From assembly GCA_001873075.1 (NCBI GenBank), contig MNYL01000195.1, positions 1 to 6,424 of the forward strand: a DNA stretch of 6,424 nucleotides, given 5' to 3'. The notes under the pieces were generated by a model, which ran no database searches, was not told the DNA's origin, and saw only the letters and a list, made by a program, of their open reading frames with translations. A program made the translations under genes and the position numbers. The stretch comes from Fibrobacteres bacterium CG2_30_45_31 (GTDB taxonomy: Bacteria > Fibrobacterota > Fibrobacteria > Fibrobacterales > Fibrobacteraceae). Below are positions 1 to 4,793 of the stretch, one piece after another (positions within the stretch are counted from its first letter, which is position 1; the number at the start of each line of letters is the position of its first letter).

Positions 1-294
1 TTTGCCTAAAAGCTTCGCATTGGCTGTTTCAATGAGGTCTAGTTGCTCTTTTGCAGTTCGGCGACGATAATTATCGAATTCTGCCATTAAACGCAATGTC
101 TTATCTTTTGCTTCAGATAAATCTTTTTTTAGTTGCTCTATTTCAAGAGTGCTTGCGTCTTTTGTGGGCGCAGGGGATTCTTGCGTCGATGCTTGTGGCT
201 TTTCATTTTCTGTTGCCACATTTTCCATTTCGGCTTCGCAAGCCTTTTTTAATTCTTCAAGATCCGGTGGAGGGTTCTGAGTTTCTTCAGACAT
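1..294 (-). CDS. grpE: GrpE, DnaK nucleotide exchange factor (N-terminal part, cut by window edge)
   Basis: GrpE is the cytoplasmic co-chaperone that releases ADP from DnaK. Only the first 98 codons are inside the window; the C-terminal four-helix and beta-wing domain lies beyond base 1. The protein begins MSEETQNPPPDLEELKKACE, followed by an acidic, Glu/Lys-rich, low-complexity segment (about residues 20-50). A heptad-like coiled coil then leads into the family signature LMAEFDNYRRRTAKEQ at about residues 69-84, which matches the conserved 'AEFENYRRR' region at the end of the long GrpE helix. The start ATG (294-292) has a good ribosome site, AAAGGA at 306-301, six bases upstream. The gene follows the groEL terminator on the same strand and has its own putative sigma-54 promoter. 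Unlike many bacteria, no hrcA lies directly upstream. Identification rests on the signature and is strong; nothing can be said about the missing C-terminus. Confidence 0.93.
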   Translation of the reverse strand, partial: MSEETQNPPPDLEELKKACEAEMENVATENEKPQASTQESPAPTKDASTLEIEQLKKDLSEAKDKTLRLMAEFDNYRRRTAKEQLDLIETANAKLLGK

Positions 295-336
295 TCTTCT
301 TCCTTTAGTGCAATAAGTCTTTTTGCTCGTGAGTCT

Positions 337-352
337 AGCAAAAAATGTGCCC
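337..352 (-). promoter_or_regulatory. Putative sigma-54 (-24/-12) promoter of grpE
   Basis: Read on the minus strand the element is GGGCAC-ATTTT-TTGCT. It differs from the RpoN consensus TGGCAC-N5-TTGC(A/T) only at the first base, and keeps the essential GG (-25/-24) and GC (-13/-12) at the right spacing. Taking the C at 338 as -12 puts the transcript start near 326, giving a leader of about 32 bases with the grpE ribosome site inside it. The same promoter type precedes groES, and an inverted repeat shared with that region lies about 105 bp upstream. This is inferred from sequence only. Confidence 0.62.
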
Positions 353-422
353 AAATATTGAGACGCATTTTTTAAAATTTGCCTAACAGTGCTTAAATAG
401 GATGGCAATAAAAGACCTTTTG

Positions 423-439
423 CGTTTCAGAGTGAAACA
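423..439. promoter_or_regulatory. 17-bp palindrome, putative activator site for grpE
   Basis: CGTTTC-AGAGT-GAAACA contains the perfect inverted repeat GTTTC/GAAAC with a five-base spacer. It is the same motif as the two palindromes upstream of groES (2696-2712, 2776-2792). Its centre is about 105 bp upstream of the predicted sigma-54 start of grpE, a typical distance for an enhancer-binding protein site, and the 6-N5-6 geometry is that of NtrC-family sites. It directly abuts the T-run of the groEL terminator. The binding protein is unknown. Confidence 0.6.
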
Positions 440-467
440 AAAAGAGGCTCCACTTAAGGGAGCCTCT
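438..467 (-). terminator. Rho-independent terminator of groES-groEL
   Basis: On the minus strand, 23 bases after the groEL stop codon, there is an 8-bp perfect stem GAGGCTCC/GGAGCCTC (466-459 with 451-444). It is closed by one more A-T pair, has a seven-base loop, and is followed by TTTTTG and further T residues (443-435). This is a classic intrinsic terminator. It separates the chaperonin operon from grpE, which lies downstream on the same strand. Confidence 0.9.
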
Positions 468-489
468 CCCAACATTCTAGTGGGGACGA

Positions 490-2130
490 TTACATCATGC
501 CGCCCATACCACCCATGCCGCCACCCATGCCACCTGGAGGCATAGAAGGCTTGTCTTCCTTCTTCTCTACGATGACACAATCAGTCGTAAGGAGCATAGA
601 AGCGATAGAGGCCGCATTGGAAAGCGCAGTTTTAGTCACCTTTGCAGGGTCGATGACACCAGCCTTGATCAGGTCTTCGTAGGTATCGGTCTTGGCATTG
701 TAACCAAAACCATCTTTTCCTTCCTTGACCTTGTTCACGACAACGGAACCTTCAAGGCCCGCATTGATCACAATCTGGCGGAGAGGTTCTTCAATAGCGC
801 GCTTGATGATTGATGCACCCGTCTTTTGGTCTGCATTTTCGAGCTTGAGTCCATCGATAACACTTGCAGCGCGGATCAAAGCGACGCCACCACCGGCAAC
901 GATCCCTTCTTCTACAGCGGCACGAGTGGCGTGCATTGCATCATCCACACGGTCCTTCTTTTCCTTCATTTCCACTTCAGTCGCGGCACCGACCTTGATC
1001 ACAGCGACACCACCAGCCAACTTGGCGAGGCGTTCCTGGAGCTTTTCACGGTCATAGTCGCTTGTTGTGAGTTCAATCTGTTTCTTGATCTGGCCGATAC
1101 GAGCCTTAATTTCGTCCGCACTACCCGCACCTTCAACGATGGTGGTGTTGTCTTTGGTAATGGTGATGGACTTGGCTTGACCGAGCACACTGACTGGTGC
1201 TTCTTCGAGCTTTCCACCAGTCTCTTCAGATACCAATTGTCCACCGGTAAGGATGGCGATATCCTGTAACATAGCCTTGCGACGGTCCCCAAAGCCAGGA
1301 GCCTTTACTGCAGCGACCTTCAGGGTACCGCGGATCTTATTTACAACGAGGGTTGCAAGCGCTTCGCCATCGACATCTTCGGCGATGATCAAAAGGGACT
1401 TGCCTTGTTTTGCCACGTGTTCCAAAATCGGAAGAAGATCCTTCATGGAACTGATTTTCTTGTCATAGAGAAGAATGTATGGGGTCTCGAGGGCCACTTC
1501 CATGCTTTCTGTGTTGGTCGCAAAGTAGGGGGAAAGGTAACCGCGATCAAATTGCATGCCTTCAACAACATCGAGTACGGTGTCGGCGGTCTTGGATTCT
1601 TCAATGGTGATGACACCATCGTTACCGACTTTTTCCATCGCGTTGGCGAGAAGTTCACCAATTTCAGCATCGTTGTTCGCAGAAATAGCTGCTACTTGAG
1701 CAATGTGCTGTTTGCTGTTGACTTTCACTGACATCTGAGAAATTTTCTCGATGACGGCGGTGACGGCGGCGTCAATACCGCGTTTGATATCCATCGGATT
1801 TGCCCCAGCGGCGACATTTTTCAGTCCTTCGCGGGTAATCGCTTGAGCGAGCACGGTTGCAGTGGTGGTTCCATCACCAGCGGCATCGCTAGTTTTGCTT
1901 GCGACTTCGCGGGCCATCTGGGCACCGAGATTCTCGTAAGCATCTTCAAGTTCCACTTCTTTAGCGACAGTGACACCATCTTTGGTGATATTTGGAGCAC
2001 CGAACGATTTCCCAATCATCACGTTGCGACCCTTAGGCCCCAAGGTGACTTTAACAGCGTTGGCGAGTTTATCTACGCCATTCATCAGGGATTCACGGGC
2101 GGCGACATCAAATTTCAATTGTTTTGCCAT
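490..2130 (-). CDS. groEL: Chaperonin GroEL (Hsp60, 60 kDa subunit)
   Basis: Complete 546-residue GroEL, the normal length for the family. It forms the double-ring ATP-driven folding chamber in the cytoplasm and works with the GroES lid. Visible landmarks are the N-terminal MAKQLKFDVAARESLM, the nucleotide-binding stretch VTLGPKGRNV (residues 28-37), DGVTVA (51-56) and GDGTTTATV (85-93). D86 corresponds to the catalytic Asp87 region of E. coli GroEL. The second equatorial part has DAMHATRAAVEEGIVAGGG near residue 398, which holds the other ATPase Asp. The C-terminus is the Gly/Met-rich tail PPGGMGGGMGGMGGMM that projects into the cavity. The ATG at 2130 is preceded by TAGGAG (2142-2137) six bases away. 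The gene follows groES by 52 bases with no terminator between them, so the two are cotranscribed, and a strong terminator follows the stop codon. No substitutions in key motifs were noticed. Confidence 0.98.
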   Translation of the reverse strand: MAKQLKFDVAARESLMNGVDKLANAVKVTLGPKGRNVMIGKSFGAPNITKDGVTVAKEVELEDAYENLGAQMAREVASKTSDAAGDGTTTATVLAQAITREGLKNVAAGANPMDIKRGIDAAVTAVIEKISQMSVKVNSKQHIAQVAAISANNDAEIGELLANAMEKVGNDGVITIEESKTADTVLDVVEGMQFDRGYLSPYFATNTESMEVALETPYILLYDKKISSMKDLLPILEHVAKQGKSLLIIAEDVDGEALATLVVNKIRGTLKVAAVKAPGFGDRRKAMLQDIAILTGGQLVSEETGGKLEEAPVSVLGQAKSITITKDNTTIVEGAGSADEIKARIGQIKKQIELTTSDYDREKLQERLAKLAGGVAVIKVGAATEVEMKEKKDRVDDAMHATRAAVEEGIVAGGGVALIRAASVIDGLKLENADQKTGASIIKRAIEEPLRQIVINAGLEGSVVVNKVKEGKDGFGYNAKTDTYEDLIKAGVIDPAKVTKTALSNAASIASMLLTTDCVIVEKKEDKPSMPPGGMGGGMGGMGGMM

Positions 2131-2182
2131 ATAAAACTCCTAAGTCCTTATATTTCTTTTTGTTATAAATTTTAGTTTAGAA

Positions 2183-2464
2183 TTAGAGGATGGCGAAAAT
2201 ATCGCTCTCTTTCACGATCAGGTAAGACTTCCCTTCAGCAGTAACTTCTGTGCCGCTGTATTTGCCATAAAGAACCGTGTCACCCACTTTCACTTCTGTG
2301 GCAATGGTTTCCCCTTTCTCGTTTTTCTTTCCTGCGCCAACAGCGATGACTTTGCCTTGCATGGGCTTTTCTTTAGCATTGTCTGGGATAAATAGGCCAC
2401 TTTGGGTCTTTGTTTCGGCTTCAGCGGGCTCAATCAGAACTCGATCTGCAAGGGGCTTAATCAT
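2183..2464 (-). CDS. groES: Co-chaperonin GroES (Hsp10)
   Basis: Complete 93-residue GroES, slightly shorter than the usual 95-100. Seven copies cap one GroEL ring. Visible features are the opening beta strand IKPLADRVLIEPAEAE (residues 2-17) and the mobile loop that contacts GroEL, KTQSGLFIPDNAKEKP (about 19-34). Then come GKVIAVGAG, the roof-loop region KKNEKGE, VKVGDTVLYGKYSGTEV (about 58-74), and the C-terminal YLIVKESDIFAIL. The ATG at 2464 has the ribosome site GAGG (2478-2475) ten bases upstream. It is the first gene of the groES-groEL operon. The leader, about 57 bases from the predicted sigma-54 start, contains a small hairpin. No CIRCE inverted repeat is seen in the leader or upstream. 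Confidence 0.98.
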   Translation of the reverse strand: MIKPLADRVLIEPAEAETKTQSGLFIPDNAKEKPMQGKVIAVGAGKKNEKGETIATEVKVGDTVLYGKYSGTEVTAEGKSYLIVKESDIFAIL

Positions 2465-2493
2465 AGTTATTCTACCTCATTGTTAACATTAGC

Positions 2494-2510
2494 GGTCACA
2501 GTTTGCGACC
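2494..2510 (-). promoter_or_regulatory. Small hairpin in the groES 5' leader
   Basis: On the minus strand GGTCGC-AAACT-GTGACC can form a six-pair stem, including one G-U pair, with a five-base loop. It lies about 12-28 bases after the predicted transcript start and ends 15 bases before the GAGG ribosome site. It could stabilise the messenger, or it could be incidental; it does not cover the ribosome site. Confidence 0.3.
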
Positions 2511-2531
2511 TGGTTTGTTTGCCAAAACCCA

Positions 2532-2547
2532 TGCAATATCTGTGCCA
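2532..2547 (-). promoter_or_regulatory. Putative sigma-54 (-24/-12) promoter of groES-groEL
   Basis: The minus strand reads TGGCAC-AGATA-TTGCA, an exact match to the RpoN consensus TGGCAC-N5-TTGC(A/T), preceded by TT as is common at such promoters. With the C at 2533 as -12, transcription would start near 2521, 57 bases before the groES ATG. No equally good sigma-70 or sigma-32 promoter was found in this region on this strand. A sigma-54 promoter needs an ATP-hydrolysing activator bound upstream, and the two palindromes at about -183 and -263 are candidate sites. A comparable case is the NifA/RpoN-controlled groESL3 operon of Bradyrhizobium. Confidence 0.72.
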
Positions 2548-2695
2548 AATGGTTGTTTTCTATTAAAAATAGGGTAAAAACTTTTTTTTAAGGATGAATG
2601 AGAGATCTTTTGGTTTTTAGAATAGAAAAATGAGATAAATAATGGAGCAACGTGTTCAATTTGCGTTATTCGTAAGTAGCTGCTCAAACGAGTAT

Positions 2696-2712
2696 TGTTT
2701 CATATTGGAACA
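2696..2712. promoter_or_regulatory. 17-bp palindrome, proximal putative activator site
   Basis: TGTTTC-ATATT-GGAACA is an inverted repeat with one mismatched pair in the six-base arms. Its centre is about 183 bp upstream of the predicted groES start and about 160 bp upstream of the purO-like ATG. It shares arms, spacer length and a final spacer T with the copies at 2776-2792 and 423-439. It probably binds a dimeric regulator. Confidence 0.55.
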
Positions 2713-2775
2713 TTTAGAGCGTTTTTTCTATTTTTGACATCTCTAACTTTTTGATGCTAAAGGTGTTACTGATTT

Positions 2776-2792
2776 TGTTTCGAATTGAAACA
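2776..2792. promoter_or_regulatory. 17-bp palindrome, distal putative activator site
   Basis: TGTTTC-GAATT-GAAACA has perfect six-base arms and is the best copy of the shared motif. It lies exactly 80 bp (centre to centre) from the copy at 2696-2712 and about 263 bp upstream of the predicted groES start. It also covers a possible -35 (TTGAAA) for the purO-like gene, so it might instead or additionally act as an operator for that gene. Confidence 0.58.
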
Positions 2793-2854
2793 TTGCGAAA
2801 ATAAGCATAAGGTACTATTTTTGGGCCATCAATAAGTGTAAATTAAAGCTCTCT

Positions 2855-2864
2855 GAGGTACCTC
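2855..2864 (+). promoter_or_regulatory. Ribosome site of the purO-like gene inside a perfect palindrome
   Basis: GAGGTACCTC is a perfect 10-bp palindrome that ends directly at the ATG. Its left half GAGG is the ribosome binding site, six bases before the start codon. As RNA it could not fold into a hairpin on itself without a loop, so its effect, if any, would be through pairing with another molecule or through DNA binding. It fixes the start at 2865. Confidence 0.5.
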
Positions 2865-3599
2865 ATGTCTTATGCGTCTGTAGCCAAAAATAATTTGGCG
2901 AACTTATCCATCAACCCCTATCCTGGACGTGGAATCGTCTTGGGCACGTCACCCTGTGGTGGATATTTTGTTCAAGTGTATTGGATTATGGGGCGCAGCG
3001 AAAACAGCCGCAATCGCGTGTTTGTCATGGATGGGGATACTGGTTTTATGCGTACGCAAGCATTTGATGAAAGTAAGCTGACAGATCCAAGTTTGATCAT
3101 TTATTATCCGGCCCGCCACCTTGATGGTATGCACATTATTACGAACGGCGACCAGACGGACACAATTTTTGATGGCATCAAAGCAGGAAAGACGTTTGAG
3201 GGTTCGTTGGATTCTCGTCAATACGAACCGGATGGCCCCAATTTTACGCCGAGAATTTCAGGCATTACTTTTCAAAATGCGGCTCCCGCTGCTTATAAGC
3301 TGTCTATCCTCAAGAGCGCTACTAACTCTGAAGATGCGGGTTGTATGCGCTTTACGTACTCCTATGATAAGGCTCTTCCGGGTCTTGGTCATTTTATCTC
3401 GACCTACGCAACGGATGGCAAACCGATTCCGAGCTTCCAGGGAGAACCTTTGATGTTGCCAATTCCAGGCACTGCAGAGGAGACGCTCACTATGTATTGG
3501 CACGCCTTGAATGCCGATAACCGAGTTTCTTTGATGGTGAAGTGGATTGATCGCAAGACATTTAACGCCGAGACTTTAATTCAGAATAAGCTCGGCTAG
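2865..3599 (+). CDS. purO: PurO-like IMP cyclohydrolase (IMP_cyclohyd family)
   Basis: This 244-residue cytoplasmic protein resembles the archaeal-type IMP cyclohydrolase family, which closes the FAICAR ring to give IMP, the last step of de novo purine synthesis (EC 3.5.4.10). Recognisable blocks are NPYPGRGIVLG (residues 17-27), YWIMGRSENSRNRVFV (39-54), a conserved-looking NGDQTD (94-99), EPDGPNFTPRISG (121-133) and HALNADNRVSLMVK (213-226). There is no signal peptide or membrane segment. Most bacteria use the C-terminally fused bifunctional PurH instead; some lineages pair a PurO-like protein with a separate AICAR formyltransferase, which is not in this window. The start is set by GAGG six bases before the ATG, and the gene is monocistronic, followed by a strong terminator. 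It diverges from groES, and one of the shared palindromes lies close to its promoter region. Family assignment is from recalled motifs; catalytic activity is inferred. Confidence 0.8.
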   Translation: MSYASVAKNNLANLSINPYPGRGIVLGTSPCGGYFVQVYWIMGRSENSRNRVFVMDGDTGFMRTQAFDESKLTDPSLIIYYPARHLDGMHIITNGDQTDTIFDGIKAGKTFEGSLDSRQYEPDGPNFTPRISGITFQNAAPAAYKLSILKSATNSEDAGCMRFTYSYDKALPGLGHFISTYATDGKPIPSFQGEPLMLPIPGTAEETLTMYWHALNADNRVSLMVKWIDRKTFNAETLIQNKLG

Positions 3600-3653
3600 T
3601 TGAAATTCCCTGAGGGTCGCTGAATGGTGTACCTGAAGTGAATGCTAAACGAT

Positions 3654-3685
3654 AAGAGCGCCTCTCCTTAGGGAGGGGCGCTTTT
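3654..3685 (+). terminator. Rho-independent terminator after the purO-like gene
   Basis: An 11-pair stem AGCGCCTCTCC/GGAGGGGCGCT (3657-3667 with 3672-3682, one G-U pair) has the four-base loop TTAG and is followed by a short TTTT run. Flanking A and T residues extend the stem. It begins 55 bases after the purO-like stop codon and points along the plus strand. Confidence 0.88.
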
Positions 3686-3932
3686 GCTATAACTCATTGA
3701 TGGTGATAGGAAAGTACTGTTCATGGCTCGACTATCGTTTTCAACAGCCTGCAATACTTAAGACCTCTTTGTGGCTAATTTCAATGGAGCTAAATCATAG
3801 CGTGTCTTTCCATAGAGAGATCCATTTTTTGCCGGGTCACGCCTTTTGCCCATAAATATTTCCCGCCCATCCCCTGTAATATGGCGCTATAGTTGCGGTT
3901 GGTTTCCAAACGCGAGACTCATGATTCTTTTC
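3686..3932. other. Intergenic stretch without a recognisable gene
   Basis: Together with 3600-3653 this is about 330 bp without a gene, between convergent purO-like and lgt. I see no conserved reading frame, tRNA or RNA motif. An imperfect hairpin (GCG-TTGG/CCAA-CGC, 3895-3913) lies 20 bases after the lgt stop on the minus strand but lacks a T-run, so it is at best a weak terminator for the orn-PBP-lgt operon. No other terminator for that operon is apparent. Confidence 0.5.
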
Positions 3933-4784
3933 TTACTTGAGGGTGGCCCTTTCTCGGCGGTACTCCATAATAAAGAGGATTATCCCTGCGGTAATCATAA
4001 TAGAGCAGAGCGTTTGCCCTCGGCTCATTTGGAAGAAGTCATTGCGACCGAGAAAGTTGTCAGGATGACGGAAAAATTCGATGAAGAATCGGAAAATGCC
4101 ATACCCCATAAGGTAGAGAGCCATCATTTGGTTGCGGAAAAGGGGGAGACGGCGTAGAGTAAAAAGAATGGCAAAGAGAATAAGGCCTTCGAAGCACATC
4201 TCATATAGCTGCGAAGGGTGCCGAAGTTGTAAATCGTGAGTCATGGGAAAAAGCATCCCCATGGGACTTGTGGTGACTTCGCCGTAGAGTTCTCCATTTA
4301 CAAAGTTGCCCCAACGCCCCCAACTATAGCCGAGAGGAACCGCTAAGAATCCGAGGTTGAGTAATTTCCACAGGGGGAGTTTGTTCCTTTTAATACCGGT
4401 GATGCCGAAAAAGATGGCGCCCAAGAGTCCGCCGTGGTACGACATTCCTGAGATACCGACAAAGTAAAATCCTTGAAGATCATCATAACGGAAGGGAAGG
4501 AGAATTTCCAAAGGATGTGCAAAATAGTGTTGCGGATTGTAAAATAGAACGTAGCCTAACCGGGCGCCGACGAGAATACCGCCGATTACCCATGTGGCAA
4601 AACTATCCATTTGTTCTTTGGTGATGCCTATTTTTTCTTTAACGTTGGTGCGCCAAATGACCGCATAACAGGTGGCGAAAGCGAAAAGGTACATGAGACC
4701 ATACCAGCGTATAGGAAAATTTCCTAACTGGATTGCTGTGCCATCAAAATAGGTCGGTATTAAATTCCACCAAGTAAAATCCAT
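3933..4784 (-). CDS. lgt: Prolipoprotein diacylglyceryl transferase Lgt
   Basis: This 283-residue inner-membrane enzyme transfers diacylglycerol from phosphatidylglycerol to the lipobox cysteine of prolipoproteins, the first step of lipoprotein maturation. Length and hydrophobic pattern (about seven membrane segments) fit the family. Motifs in order: FPIRWYGLMYL (23-33, with the conserved Tyr), GARLGYVLFYNP (73-84), GMSYHGGLLGA (113-123, with the essential HGG histidine), and the Lgt signature GRWGNFVNGELYGE (156-169, with the essential Arg). These are followed by HPSQLYE (189-195), FRFFIEFFRHPD (231-242) and SRGQ (254-257). The ATG at 4784 is preceded by AGAGG (4796-4791), which overlaps the stop codon of the upstream transpeptidase gene; only nine bases separate the two genes, so translation is probably coupled. 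It is the last gene of the visible cluster. All key residues appear intact. Confidence 0.97.
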   Translation of the reverse strand: MDFTWWNLIPTYFDGTAIQLGNFPIRWYGLMYLFAFATCYAVIWRTNVKEKIGITKEQMDSFATWVIGGILVGARLGYVLFYNPQHYFAHPLEILLPFRYDDLQGFYFVGISGMSYHGGLLGAIFFGITGIKRNKLPLWKLLNLGFLAVPLGYSWGRWGNFVNGELYGEVTTSPMGMLFPMTHDLQLRHPSQLYEMCFEGLILFAILFTLRRLPLFRNQMMALYLMGYGIFRFFIEFFRHPDNFLGRNDFFQMSRGQTLCSIMITAGIILFIMEYRRERATLK

Positions 4785-4793
4785 AGGGTACCT

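Larger units (their letters stand above)
2465..2864. other. 400-bp divergent control region between groES and the purO-like gene
   Basis: No gene is supported here. From the groES side it holds the groES leader with a hairpin (2494-2510), a sigma-54-type promoter (2532-2547), a strongly A/T-rich stretch with adjoining A and T runs (2576-2590) that may bend DNA, and two 17-bp palindromes (2696-2712, 2776-2792). On the purO side the promoter is unclear. TTGAAA at 2785-2790, inside the second palindrome, could be a -35, with only weak -10 candidates (CATAAG at 2806 or TAAGGT at 2808). TTGACA at 2734-2739 has no convincing -10 partner. The A/T-rich DNA between promoter and upstream sites would suit looping, as in other sigma-54 systems (inference). 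Confidence 0.6.

Noticed and set aside
826..1269. Long plus-strand open frame antisense to groEL
   Set aside because: Shadow of the conserved groEL sequence; the real gene has all family motifs and a proper start on the other strand.
2481..2488. TGTTAACA palindrome just upstream of the groES ribosome site
   Set aside because: Only 8 bp, not repeated near grpE, and short enough to be chance.
2496..2687. Minus-strand 63-codon open frame upstream of groES
   Set aside because: It covers the sigma-54-like promoter and A/T-rich control DNA, lacks a ribosome site and gives a protein with no recognisable feature.
3846..4157. Plus-strand open frame overlapping the 3' end of lgt
   Set aside because: Antisense to conserved lgt motifs, no convincing ribosome site, and low-complexity Glu/Lys-rich translation typical of a shadow.
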